Below, piece after piece: positions 8,767-17,056 of a stretch of DNA of 64,000 nt. Under the pieces are notes generated by a model. That model saw nothing but the letters and a program-made list of their open reading frames with translations. It searched no databases and was not told the origin of the DNA. This stretch comes from Streptomyces hyaluromycini (GTDB lineage Bacteria > Actinomycetota > Actinomycetes > Streptomycetales > Streptomycetaceae), in contig NZ_BCFL01000018.1 of NCBI RefSeq assembly GCF_002217755.1, positions 248,001 through 312,000 on the forward strand, read 5' to 3'. The position numbers and the translations under genes were made by a program. Every line of letters begins with the position of its first letter. Position 1 is the stretch's first letter.

Positions 8767-8801
8767 AAGGCCCGCGTCCCCTTCTCCGGGGCGCGGGCCT
8801 T
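8767..8801. terminator. Bidirectional terminator between livF and the ANTAR regulator
   Basis: AAGGCCCGCG and CGCGGGCCTT pair, extended by CCCC/GGGG with one bulged base, around a 6-nt loop. It sits between convergent genes and can serve both. Confidence 0.75.
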
Positions 8802-8821
8802 GGCGTTCGTACGTGTGCGGG

Positions 8822-9475
8822 TCAGCCCTTGCTGGACTTCTTCTCCTCGCTGTCCGCGATGACGGCCTCGGCGACCTGCTGCATCGACATGCGGCGGTCC
8901 ATCGACGTCTTCTGGATCCAGCGGAACGCGGCCGGCTCGGTCAGGCCGTACTCGGTCTGGAGAATGGACTTCGCGCGGTCGACCAGCTTGCGGGTCTCCA
9001 GGCGCAGGGTGAGGTCGGCGACCTCCTTCTCCAGCTGCCGCAGCTCGTTGAAGCGGGAGACGGCCATCTCGATCGCCGGAACGACGTCGCTCTTGCTGAA
9101 CGGCTTGACCAGGTACGCCATCGCGCCGGCGTCCCGGGCCCGCTCGACGAGGTCGCGCTGCGAGAAGGCGGTGAGCATCAGAACCGGGGCGATGGACTCC
9201 TCGGCGATCTTCTCGGCCGCCGAGATGCCGTCCAGCTTGGGCATCTTGACGTCGAGGATGACGAGGTCGGGGCGGTGTTCGCGGGCCAGTTCGACGGCCT
9301 GCTCGCCGTCACCGGCCTCACCGACGACCGTGTACCCCTCCTCCTCCAGCATCTCTTTCAGGTCGAGCCGGATCAGGGCCTCGTCCTCGGCGATGACGAC
9401 ACGGGTCGTCAGCGGAGGCACGTGCGACTTGTCGTCGGGTGCGTCGACTGGCTGGGGCGACTCGGCGGCGGTCAC
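8822..9475 (-). CDS. pdtaR: ANTAR-domain response regulator, PdtaR type
   Basis: A 217-residue two-component response regulator. An N-terminal tail of about 22 residues leads into a receiver domain (VVIAEDEALIRLDLKEML with the acidic pair, phospho-acceptor Asp in DLVILDVKMP, Thr in LMLTAF, Lys in YLVKPFS). The C-terminal ~60 residues are an ANTAR RNA-binding domain (LETRKLVDRAKSILQTEYG, AAFRWIQKTSMDRR). Family members act by transcription antitermination on paired-hairpin RNAs and are phosphorylated by a PdtaS-type kinase, which is not in this window. The GTG start at 9475 follows GAGGAG by a good spacing. Confidence 0.9.
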   Translation of the reverse strand: MTAAESPQPVDAPDDKSHVPPLTTRVVIAEDEALIRLDLKEMLEEEGYTVVGEAGDGEQAVELAREHRPDLVILDVKMPKLDGISAAEKIAEESIAPVLMLTAFSQRDLVERARDAGAMAYLVKPFSKSDVVPAIEMAVSRFNELRQLEKEVADLTLRLETRKLVDRAKSILQTEYGLTEPAAFRWIQKTSMDRRMSMQQVAEAVIADSEEKKSSKG

Positions 9476-9575
9476 GGGGGCTCCTCGTTCAGGGCAGGGG
9501 TACTGCTGACAAGAGCCTACCTAGCTACGGTATGGTGGACGCGCGGAGGGTCGGGGATCACCTTTGATTCTTCGA

Positions 9576-9650
9576 GCCCCGGTAGCCCAATTGGCAGCAG
9601 GCAACGGATTCAAAACCCGTACAGTGTCGGTTCGAGTCCGACCCGGGGCA
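9576..9650 (+). tRNA. tRNA with anticodon CAA (Leu by anticodon), class I shape
   Basis: A 75-nt cloverleaf: acceptor GCCCCGG (9576-9582) pairs with CCGGGGC (9643-9649) and A73 follows; the D stem has three pairs with GG in its loop; the anticodon stem is ACGGA/CCCGT with an A-C mismatch next to the loop TTCAAAA, giving anticodon CAA; the variable loop is only 5 nt (ACAGT); the T arm is GTCGG-TTCGAGT-CCGAC. CCA is not encoded. Anticodon CAA and A73 fit leucine, but canonical bacterial tRNA-Leu has a long variable arm, which is missing here. Confidence 0.88.
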
Positions 9651-9687
9651 CTTTTCCTTGGATTCCAAGGTCGCGTTATTGCGTGGC

Positions 9688-9722
9688 CGAAGGGCCTCTC
9701 CGCAGTGCGGAGAGGCCCTTCG
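9688..9722. terminator. Strong hairpin terminator between the tRNA and pyk
   Basis: A perfect 16-bp stem (arms 9688-9703 and 9707-9722, centred on GGCCTCTCCGC) with a 3-nt loop. It lies just downstream of the pyk stop codon on the minus strand and also ends transcription from the tRNA side. Confidence 0.85.
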
Positions 9723-9726
9723 CGCG

Positions 9727-11163
9727 TTACTTGGGGCTGTCGTCCTCACCGATGTGGTGCACCCGGACCATGTTGGTGGAGCCGGAGACACCGGGCGGGG
9801 AGCCCGCCGTGATGACCACGATGTCGCCTTTCTGGCAGCGGCCGTACTTCAGCAGCAGCTCGTCCACCTGGTCGACCATCTTGTCCGTCGAGTCGACGTG
9901 CGGGCCGAGGAAGGTCTCGACGCCCCAGGTGAGGTTGAGCTGGGAGCGGGTGGCCGGTTCCGGGGTGAAGGCGAGCAGCGGGATCGGCGAACGGTAGCGG
10001 GACAGCCGGCGGACCGTGTCTCCCGACTCGGTGAACGCGACGAGGAACTTCGCGTTCAGGAAGTCGCCCATCTCGGCGGCGGCCCGGGCGACCGCGCCGC
10101 CCTGGGTGCGGGGCTTGTTGCTCTCGGTCAGCGGCGGCAGGCCCTTGGCGAGGATGTCCTCCTCGGCCGCCTCGACGATCTTCGCCATGGTGCGGACGGT
10201 CTCGATCGGGTACTTGCCGACGCTGGTCTCGCCGGAGAGCATCACCGCGTCCGTGCCGTCGATGACCGCGTTGGCGACGTCGGAGGCCTCGGCGCGGGTG
10301 GGGCGGGAGTTCTCGATCATCGAGTCGAGCATCTGGGTGGCGACGATGACAGGCTTGGCGTTGCGCTTGGCGAGCTTGATCGCGCGCTTCTGGACGATCG
10401 GCACCTGCTCCAGCGGCATCTCCACGCCCAGGTCGCCGCGGGCGACCATGATGCCGTCGAAGGCGGCCACGATGGAGTCGATGTTCTCGACGGCCTGCGG
10501 CTTCTCGACCTTGGCGATCACGGGGAGGCGGCGGCCCTCCTCGTCCATGATGCGGTGGACGTCCTCGATGTCCCGGCCACTGCGCACGAACGACAGGGCG
10601 ATCACGTCGACGCCGGTGCGCAGCGCCCAGCGCAGGTCGGCCTCGTCCTTGTCGGACAGGGCCGGGACGGAGACGGCGACCCCGGGGAGGTTGAGGCCCT
10701 TGTGGTCGGAGACCATGCCGCCCTCGACCACCGTGGTGTGTACGCGGGGGCCGTCGACGTGGGTGACCTCCAGGCAGACCTTGCCGTCGTCGACGAGGAC
10801 GCGCTCACCGGGGGTGACGTCACCGGCCAGACCCGTGTACGTCGTCCCGCACTGGTGCCGGTCGCCCTCGGCGCCCTCCTCCACCGTGATGACGAAGGCA
10901 TCACCGCGTTCGAGGAGTACGGGGCCTTCGGTGAAGCGGCCGAGCCGGATCTTCGGGCCTTGAAGGTCGGCGAGGATCCCGACACTGCGACCGGACTCGT
11001 CGGAGGCCTTGCGGACACGCTGGTAGCGCTCCTCGTGCTCGGCGTGGGAGCCGTGGCTGAGGTTGAATCGGGCGACGTCCATTCCGGCCTCGACCAGGGC
11101 CTTGATCTGGTCGTACGAGTCGGTGGCGGGCCCCAGAGTACAAACGATCTTTGCTCGGCGCAT
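9727..11163 (-). CDS. pyk: Pyruvate kinase
   Basis: A 478-residue pyruvate kinase, full family length. It opens with RRAKIVCTLGPATDSYDQI, carries the active-site Lys signature LPVIAKVEKPQAVENID (residues ~215-231) and the conserved MVARGDLGVEMP and VIVATQMLDSMI segments. It converts PEP and ADP to pyruvate and ATP in the cytosol. ATG at 11163 is followed upstream by an AT-richer 190-bp region that should hold its promoter. It is transcribed alone, ending at the perfect hairpin 5 bp downstream of the stop. Streptomyces usually have two pyk genes; which paralogue this is cannot be told. Confidence 0.95.
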   Translation of the reverse strand: MRRAKIVCTLGPATDSYDQIKALVEAGMDVARFNLSHGSHAEHEERYQRVRKASDESGRSVGILADLQGPKIRLGRFTEGPVLLERGDAFVITVEEGAEGDRHQCGTTYTGLAGDVTPGERVLVDDGKVCLEVTHVDGPRVHTTVVEGGMVSDHKGLNLPGVAVSVPALSDKDEADLRWALRTGVDVIALSFVRSGRDIEDVHRIMDEEGRRLPVIAKVEKPQAVENIDSIVAAFDGIMVARGDLGVEMPLEQVPIVQKRAIKLAKRNAKPVIVATQMLDSMIENSRPTRAEASDVANAVIDGTDAVMLSGETSVGKYPIETVRTMAKIVEAAEEDILAKGLPPLTESNKPRTQGGAVARAAAEMGDFLNAKFLVAFTESGDTVRRLSRYRSPIPLLAFTPEPATRSQLNLTWGVETFLGPHVDSTDKMVDQVDELLLKYGRCQKGDIVVITAGSPPGVSGSTNMVRVHHIGEDDSPK

Positions 11164-11350
11164 GCTTCGAGCCTAGGCCTTACCGGCGGGTAGAGAATTG
11201 GTGGTACATGACGACCCAACAACCTTTGCGTGAAGGCCTATTGACAAGTGTTGAATTGTGCGGCACTCCGCTCCTATGAGCATCTCGCATTTGTTGAACG
11301 CGGCAATGCCGGCGCTCGTCTATTCGAGATGCCGGACACCGCCTTCGGGA

Positions 11351-12061
11351 TCACAGTTCCGGCGGTGCCATCGTGAACTGTGCGCCGACCTGAGCGGTCA
11401 CGCGCAGTTGCGGCGGTTCGAGATCCAGGGGCTCGGCGGGTGTCGGCAGCTCGGCGGCCGCCCTGCTGCGGACTCCGCCGCCGAAGGCCGCCCGGAGCGG
11501 CCGCGGGGCCTCGACGCCGGTGTCGGCGAGCTCGATCAGGGCGGCGAGGGACGTACCGAGCGCGCTCGCGTACTCGCGGGCCCGCTGCACCGCCTCGGCG
11601 ACCGCCCGCCGCCGGGCCTCCGCGTGCACGGGTGAGTCGGGGCGCAGCGACCACCAGGGGCCGTCGACCCTCGTCAGCTCCAAGTCGGCGAGCCTGGTGA
11701 CGAGTTCGCCGAGCACGGTGAAGTCGGTGAACTCGGCGGTGAGCTGCACCCGTCCGTGGTAGCTGCGTACCCGCTCACCCCGACCGCGCTCGGCGAATTC
11801 GGGGGCGACGGAGAAGGCCCCCGTCGACAGCCGCTCCAGCGCGTCGCCGTACGACTTGATCAGGTCCAGGGCGGCGGTGTTGCGGCGGGTGAGGTCGTCC
11901 AGGGTCGAACGGCGGTCCCGGCCCCGGGCGCTGACCAGGACGCCGATCCGGGCCAGTTCGGGCTCGACCTCCAGCTCGGACTCGCCGCGCACGACGAGGA
12001 GCGGGGCGTCGGGTGTGCCGGCCGCCCGGTGCTCCCCAGGCGAGGTCGAGGGTGAGGTCAT
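11351..12061 (-). CDS. SIMPL-domain (DUF541) protein
   Basis: A 236-residue protein matching the SIMPL/DUF541 family: the opening strand LLVVRGESELEVEPELARIGV, a helix with GDALERLSTGAFSVAPEF, and the C-terminal helix ARRRAVAEAVQRAREYASALG before the closing beta region RVTAQVGAQFTM. No signal peptide is seen, although many relatives are secreted. Function of the family is poorly defined. ATG at 12061 is chosen because conservation begins shortly after it; an in-frame extension to 12121 is possible. It is divergent from the nucleotidase gene across 150 bp. Confidence 0.78.
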   Translation of the reverse strand: MTSPSTSPGEHRAAGTPDAPLLVVRGESELEVEPELARIGVLVSARGRDRRSTLDDLTRRNTAALDLIKSYGDALERLSTGAFSVAPEFAERGRGERVRSYHGRVQLTAEFTDFTVLGELVTRLADLELTRVDGPWWSLRPDSPVHAEARRRAVAEAVQRAREYASALGTSLAALIELADTGVEAPRPLRAAFGGGVRSRAAAELPTPAEPLDLEPPQLRVTAQVGAQFTMAPPEL

Positions 12062-12211
12062 ACGCCCCACTCTGTCACGCCATCCCCGCTTGTGCGCCCC
12101 GGAGTTCACAGTCCGGGTCACCAGATCGAAACCTCCCGGACCTGTTGCCGTCAGTCATGCCCAGGACAGAATCTACGCGCGTCGTTGACCGAATCCAGAG
12201 GAGATCAAAAC

Positions 12212-14017
12212 ATGCCCTTGAACCGCCGGAAGTTCCTCAAGAAGTCCGCCGCGACCGGAGCGGGAGTGGCGATCGCCGGCGCGGCGGCGGCCCCGGCACA
12301 GGCCGCGCAGGCTTCCGCGGCCCATGCCAAGCAGCCCAAGCGGTACTCCCTCACCGTCATGGGCACCACCGACCTGCACGGGCACGTCTTCAACTGGGAC
12401 TACTTCAAGGACGCGGAGTACTCCGACAAGGCCGGCAACGCGATGGGCCTGGCGCGTATCTCGACCCTGGTCGAGCAGGTACGCAAGGAGAAGGGCCGCC
12501 GCAACACCCTGCTCCTTGACGCCGGTGACACCATCCAGGGCACCCCGCTGACGTACTACTACGCCAAGGTCGACCCGATCACCGCCAAGGGCGGCCCGGT
12601 GCACCCGATGGCGCAGGCCATGAACGCGATCGGGTACGACGCGGCGGCGCTCGGCAACCACGAGTTCAACTACGGCATCGAGACCCTGCGCAAGTTCGAG
12701 GACCAGCTGCGCTTCCCGCTGCTCGGCGCCAATGCGGTCGACGCGAAGACCCTGAAGCCGGCCTTCCCGCCGTACTTCATCAAGAAGTTCCACGTCCCGG
12801 GCGCTCCCCCGGTCAAGGTCGCCGTGCTCGGCCTGACCAACCCGGGCATCGCGATCTGGGACAAGGCCTACGTCCAGGGCAGGCTCGCCTTCCCGGGCCT
12901 GGAGGAGCAGGCCGCGAAGTGGGTGCCGAAGCTGAAGGCGATGGGCGCGGACGTGGTCGTGGTCTCGGCCCACTCCGGCTCCTCCGGCACCTCCTCCTAC
13001 GGCGACCAGGTGCCGTACGTCGAGAACGCGGCCGCGAACGTCGCCAGGCAGGTGCCGGGCATCGACGCGGTCCTGGTCGGCCACGCGCACGTGGAGATCC
13101 CGGAACTGAAGGTCGTCAACGAGGCCACCGGCAGGACCGTCGTGCTCTCCGAGCCGCTCTGCTACGCCGAGCGCCTCACCCTCTTCGACATCGAGCTGGT
13201 GTTCGGCAAGGGCAGGTGGGAGGTCGAGTCGGTCGCGGCCTCGCTGCTGAACTCCAACACGGTCGCCGACGACCCGAAGATCACCCGTCTCCTCAAGGAC
13301 GAGCACGCCGAGGTCGTCGCCTACGTCAACCAGGTCGTCGGCACCGCGACCGAGACGCTCACCACGGTCGACGCCCGCTACCAGGACGCCCCGATCATCG
13401 ACCTGATCACCAAGGTCCAGGAGGACGTGGTCAAGGCGGCCCTGGCGGGCACCGAGTACGCGTCGCTGCCGGTGATCGCACAGGCCTCGCCGTTCTCGCG
13501 CACCTCCGAGATCCCGGCGGGCAAGGTGACCATCCGGGACCTGTCCGGCCTCTACGTCTACGACAACACCCTGGTCGCCAAGCTGATGACGGGCGCGCAG
13601 ATCCGCGCCTACCTGGAGTACTCGGCGGAGTACTTCGTCCAGACGGCCGCCGACGCGACCGTCGACGTGGAGAAACTGACGAACGCGAACAACCGTCCGG
13701 ACTACAACTACGACTACGTCTCCGGCCTCCGGTACGAGATCGACATCGCGCAGGCGGCCGGGGCGCGGATCAAGAACCTGACCTACGACGGCGCCGCCCT
13801 CGACGACACCCGGCAGTTCGTGCTGGCGGTGAACAACTACCGCGCCAACGGCGGCGGCGCGTTCCCGTACGTCGCCTCGGCCAAGGAGCTGTGGTCGGAG
13901 TCGACGGAGATCCGCACCCGGATCGCGGAGTGGGTGACGGCCAAGGGTGTCCTGGACCCGAAGGACTTCGCGTCGGTGGACTGGAAGCTGACCCGCGACG
14001 GCACGCCGGTGTTCTGA
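12212..14017 (+). CDS. Tat-exported 5'-nucleotidase / bifunctional metallophosphatase
   Basis: A 601-residue protein with a twin-arginine signal (RRKFLKKSAATG, then an Ala-rich segment ending near AQAAQA). The metallophosphatase domain shows the di-metal ligands in order: GTTDLHGHVF, LLLDAGDTIQG, ALGNHEFNYG, VVVSAHSG and LVGHAHVEI. A C-terminal 5'-nucleotidase domain follows (VYDNTLVAKLMTGAQIRAYL, VLAVNNYRANGGGAFPYV), which stacks the base. It should dephosphorylate nucleotides or cyclic nucleotides outside the membrane (UshA/CpdB-like). ATG at 12212 follows AGAGGAG. Exact substrate is not determined by sequence. Confidence 0.92.
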   Translation: MPLNRRKFLKKSAATGAGVAIAGAAAAPAQAAQASAAHAKQPKRYSLTVMGTTDLHGHVFNWDYFKDAEYSDKAGNAMGLARISTLVEQVRKEKGRRNTLLLDAGDTIQGTPLTYYYAKVDPITAKGGPVHPMAQAMNAIGYDAAALGNHEFNYGIETLRKFEDQLRFPLLGANAVDAKTLKPAFPPYFIKKFHVPGAPPVKVAVLGLTNPGIAIWDKAYVQGRLAFPGLEEQAAKWVPKLKAMGADVVVVSAHSGSSGTSSYGDQVPYVENAAANVARQVPGIDAVLVGHAHVEIPELKVVNEATGRTVVLSEPLCYAERLTLFDIELVFGKGRWEVESVAASLLNSNTVADDPKITRLLKDEHAEVVAYVNQVVGTATETLTTVDARYQDAPIIDLITKVQEDVVKAALAGTEYASLPVIAQASPFSRTSEIPAGKVTIRDLSGLYVYDNTLVAKLMTGAQIRAYLEYSAEYFVQTAADATVDVEKLTNANNRPDYNYDYVSGLRYEIDIAQAAGARIKNLTYDGAALDDTRQFVLAVNNYRANGGGAFPYVASAKELWSESTEIRTRIAEWVTAKGVLDPKDFASVDWKLTRDGTPVF

Positions 14018-14028
14018 GCGGTCCCGAA

Positions 14029-14054
14029 GGGCGCCGGGCCGGGGACCGGCGCCC
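14029..14054. terminator. Hairpin terminator between convergent genes
   Basis: GGGCGCCGG and CCGGCGCCC pair perfectly around an 8-nt loop, 12 bp after the nucleotidase stop and before the end of the convergent hydroxylase gene. Confidence 0.7.
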
Positions 14055-14076
14055 TCTCGATCGGTCGGCGACGCGC

Positions 14077-15483
14077 TCAGTCGACCAGCGGCGTGAGCTG
14101 CCTCGGCTGCTGCTGCGCCGGGACCCGCTCCTCCGGCCGCTCCAGGCCGAAGCTGGTGAAGGCGGTGCGCGCGGGCAGTGGGTAGGGGTCCTTGCCGGTC
14201 AGGGAGTTGAGGATGGTGGCGCTGCGCCAGGCGGCCAGGCCCAGGTCCGGCGCGCCGACGCCGTGGGTGTGGAGTTCCGCGTTCTGGACGTACGCCTTTC
14301 CGGTCACCGACGAGTCGAGGACGAGCCGGAACCGCTCGTCCACACGCGGGCGTTCGCTGTTGTCCCGGCGCAGATAGGGGTCGAGTCCGGCCAGCAGGCG
14401 GCCGACGGGGCGTTCGCGGTAGCCGGTGGCCAGGACGACGGCGTCGGTGGTGAGCCGGGAGCGGGTGCCCTGCTGGACGTGTTCGAGGTGGAGCTCGACC
14501 TTGGTGGTGGCGACCCGTCCGGCGGTGCGGACCTGGACGCCGGGGGTCAGGACGGCCTCGGGCCAGCCGCCGTGCAGCGTACGGCGGTACAGCTCGTCGT
14601 GGACGGCGGCGATGGTGTCGGCGTCGATGCCCCGGTGCAGCTGCCACTGGGAGGAGACGATCCGGTCCCGGACGGGCTCCGCGAGGGCGTGGAAGTAGCG
14701 GGTGTAGTCGGGGGTGAAGTGCTCCAGGCCGAGCTTGGAGTACTCCATGGGCGCGAACGCCTCGCCGCGCCCGATCCAGTGCAGCTTCTCGCGGCCAGCG
14801 GGCCGGTGGCGCAGCAGGTCGAGGAAGACCTCGGCGCCGGACTGCCCGGAGCCCACGACGGTGACGTGCTCGGCGGCGAGGAAGGCCTCGCGGTGGTCGA
14901 GGTAGTCGGCCGCGTGGATCACCGGAACGCCCGCGGACTCCACGAGGGGCTTGAGCGGATCGGGCACGTACGGCACGGTCCCGACCCCGAGCACGACGTT
15001 CTTCGTGTACGTACGGCCGAGCGACTCGGCCTCGCCCTCCGCGTCGAGCCGGGTGAAGTCGACCTCGAAGAGATCGCGTTCGGAGTTCCAGCGGACGGCG
15101 TCGACCTGGTGGGAGAAACGCAGTCCGGGCAGGCTCTCGGCGACCCAGCGGCAGTACGCGTCGTACTCGGCGCGCCGGATGTGGAAGCGCTCGGCGAAGT
15201 AGAAGGGGAAGAGCCGGTCGCGCGCCTTGAGGTAGTTGAGGAACGACCAGGGGCTGGCGGGGTCGGCGAGGGTCACCAGGTCGGCGAGGAACGGGACCTG
15301 GATGGTGGCTCCGTCGATCAGCAGCCCGGGGTGCCAGTGGAAACCCGGGCGCTGCTCGTAGAAGACCGCGTCGAGTTCGGCGAGCGGGTGGGCCAGTGCG
15401 GCGAGGGAGAGGTTGAACGGTCCGATGCCCACGCCGACCAGGTCGCGGGGTGCTTCGGGCTCGTGGTGTGGGGGGTTGGTCAT
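14077..15483 (-). CDS. L-lysine/L-ornithine/diamine N-hydroxylase (SidA/IucD/DesB family)
   Basis: A 468-residue class B flavin monooxygenase of siderophore type. FAD binding is in DLVGVGIGPFNLSLAAL (residues ~14-30), substrate-side motifs are PFLADLVTLADPASPWSFLN, NADPH binding is VTVVGSGQSGAEVF, and the family's late motif is VVLATGY. Such enzymes N-hydroxylate the side-chain amine of lysine, ornithine or a diamine for hydroxamate siderophores. The ATG at 15483 overlaps the stop of the upstream decarboxylase gene (ATGA), so the two form one unit. The pairing resembles desA-desB of desferrioxamine synthesis, but no acyltransferase or NIS synthetase gene follows here. Confidence 0.88.
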   Translation of the reverse strand: MTNPPHHEPEAPRDLVGVGIGPFNLSLAALAHPLAELDAVFYEQRPGFHWHPGLLIDGATIQVPFLADLVTLADPASPWSFLNYLKARDRLFPFYFAERFHIRRAEYDAYCRWVAESLPGLRFSHQVDAVRWNSERDLFEVDFTRLDAEGEAESLGRTYTKNVVLGVGTVPYVPDPLKPLVESAGVPVIHAADYLDHREAFLAAEHVTVVGSGQSGAEVFLDLLRHRPAGREKLHWIGRGEAFAPMEYSKLGLEHFTPDYTRYFHALAEPVRDRIVSSQWQLHRGIDADTIAAVHDELYRRTLHGGWPEAVLTPGVQVRTAGRVATTKVELHLEHVQQGTRSRLTTDAVVLATGYRERPVGRLLAGLDPYLRRDNSERPRVDERFRLVLDSSVTGKAYVQNAELHTHGVGAPDLGLAAWRSATILNSLTGKDPYPLPARTAFTSFGLERPEERVPAQQQPRQLTPLVD

Positions 15484-16838
15484 CTGGGAGCGGTTCCTTC
15501 CACGAGTTTGAGGAGGAGGGCCAGTTCGTCCGGCCGGGTGTGGGGGTTGAGCAGGGTGGCCTTGAGCCAGAGCCGGCCGTCGAGCCGGGCCCGGCCGAGT
15601 ACCGCCCGGCCGTCGTGCAGCAGCCTGCGCCGTACGCCGGCGACGTCGTCGTCGGTGGCTCCGGTGGGGCGGAACAGCACCGTGCTGATGTTGGGCCGGT
15701 CGTAGAGCTCGAAGCCGGGGTGCTCGCGGACCAGGGCGGCGAAATCCCGCGCTCGGGCGCACACCTGGTCGACCAGCGCGCCGAGTCCGGTACGGCCCAG
15801 GGTCTTGAGGGTGACCGCGATCTTGAGGACGTCGGGGCGCCGGGTGGTGCGCAGTGAGCGGCCGAGCAGGTCGGGATAGCCGGCCTCGGTGTCGTCGTCG
15901 GCGTTGAGGTAGTCGGCGTGCTGGTGGAGGACGCCGAGCTCGGCCGGGCGGGCGACGGCGAGGAGACCGGCGGCGACCGGCTGCCAGCCGAGTTTGTGCA
16001 GGTCGAGGGTGACGCTGTGGGCACGCTCCAGGCCGGCGAGCTTGTCCCGGTGCCGGTCGCTGAAGACCAGGCCGCCCCCGTAGGCGGCGTCGACGTGCAG
16101 CCGGGCGCCGTGGGCGGCGCAGAGCCCGGCGATCTCGGGGAGCGGGTCGATGAGCCCGGCGTCGGTGGTGCCGGCGGTGGCGGCGACCAGCAGGGGCCGG
16201 GGCAGGCGGGTGAGGGCGTCGTGGAGGGCGGCCGGGTCGAGGGTGCCGTTCGGGGCGGGGACCACGACGGGGTCGGGCAGGCCGAGCAGCCAGGCGGCGC
16301 GGGGCAGCGAGTGGTGGGCGTTGGCCCCGCAGACCAGCCGGACGCCGCCGCCGGAGGCCTCGCGGGCCAGCAGCAGGGCCAGCTGGTTGGACTCGGTGCC
16401 GCCGGTGGTGACCACCGCGTCGGAGAGGCCGATGGTGTGCGCGAGGGTGCGGGTGACCAGCGCTTCCAGGGCGGAGGCAGCCGGGGCCTGGTCCCAGGAG
16501 TCCAGGGAGGGGTTGAGGGCGCTCGCGGCGAGGTCGGCGGCGGTCGCGACGGCCAGCGGCGGGCAGTGCAGATGCGCCGCGCACAGCGGGTCGGCGGGGT
16601 CGGCGGCGCCCTCGGCCAGGGCGGTCACCAGGGTGCGCAGGGCGTCGGGGTCGCCGTCGTCCGGGAGTACGTCCCCCACGGCGTCCGCGATCCGCTCGGC
16701 CACCGTCTCCGGACCGCCCGCGGGCAGCGGTCCGCCGCGCGCCCGGCCGCCCTCGCGCAGCGCGTCGAGCACGGTGTCGAGCAGAGGCCGCAGGGCGTCG
16801 GGGCCCTGGGGTCCGGATGCGAGGGGCGGCGTACTCAT
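15480..16838 (-). CDS. PLP-dependent group II amino acid decarboxylase (DesA/DABA decarboxylase-like)
   Basis: A 452-residue PLP enzyme. The region VVTTGGTESNQLALLLAR binds phosphate, LHVDAAYGGGLVF provides the Asp that pairs with the PLP ring nitrogen, and the Schiff-base Lys lies in VTLDLHKLGWQPVAAG. Relatives decarboxylate lysine (to cadaverine), 2,4-diaminobutyrate, tyrosine or glutamate. Coupling to an N-hydroxylase suggests that the product, probably a diamine, is the hydroxylase substrate. ATG at 16838 follows GAGGAGAG. I looked for an iron-regulator box upstream (16839-17056) and found none. Confidence 0.86.
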   Translation of the reverse strand: MSTPPLASGPQGPDALRPLLDTVLDALREGGRARGGPLPAGGPETVAERIADAVGDVLPDDGDPDALRTLVTALAEGAADPADPLCAAHLHCPPLAVATAADLAASALNPSLDSWDQAPAASALEALVTRTLAHTIGLSDAVVTTGGTESNQLALLLAREASGGGVRLVCGANAHHSLPRAAWLLGLPDPVVVPAPNGTLDPAALHDALTRLPRPLLVAATAGTTDAGLIDPLPEIAGLCAAHGARLHVDAAYGGGLVFSDRHRDKLAGLERAHSVTLDLHKLGWQPVAAGLLAVARPAELGVLHQHADYLNADDDTEAGYPDLLGRSLRTTRRPDVLKIAVTLKTLGRTGLGALVDQVCARARDFAALVREHPGFELYDRPNISTVLFRPTGATDDDVAGVRRRLLHDGRAVLGRARLDGRLWLKATLLNPHTRPDELALLLKLVEGTAPR

Positions 16839-17056
16839 GGGCTCTCCTCGGGGCGCTGGCCGAAGGGGGTTGTCCACAGGGGGAGTTCCAGCTTGTACGG
16901 GATTGGGTCTGCGCGTCCCCAAAGCCCAACGATCGGAACCCGAAAGTGGGTACTGCCGTGCGGGGAAAACCTGTCGGGGCGGTGCGCCCCGGGTGCGTCG
17001 GAGCAAGCGGTGCAAGGGCGTTGAGACCGCGGCTGACCGGGGTTAACGTCGGTCGC

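Noticed and set aside
9506..9536. Promoter for the tRNA gene (CTGACA with TATGGT)
   Set aside because: The spacer would be 19 bp and the alternative -10 gives 14 bp; too weak to list as a feature.
12104..12122. PHO-box-like direct repeat (GTTCAC ... GGTCACC) upstream of the 5'-nucleotidase
   Set aside because: The two units are 12 bp apart, not the 11 bp needed for PhoP binding, and no third unit is seen.
12173..16024. A 1283-codon open frame on the minus strand spanning the nucleotidase and the hydroxylase/decarboxylase genes
   Set aside because: It runs across three real genes on both strands and is Arg/Pro-rich shadow coding; no domain is present.
14077..16929. Possible 950-residue fusion ending in the N-hydroxylase
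   Set aside because: The upstream part overlaps the decarboxylase gene out of frame and is Arg/Pro/Ala shadow sequence. The real hydroxylase starts at 15483 with an ATGA overlap.
16839..17056. Iron box upstream of the decarboxylase/N-hydroxylase pair
   Set aside because: I looked for the TTAGGTTAGGCTAACCTAA pattern on both strands and found no acceptable match.
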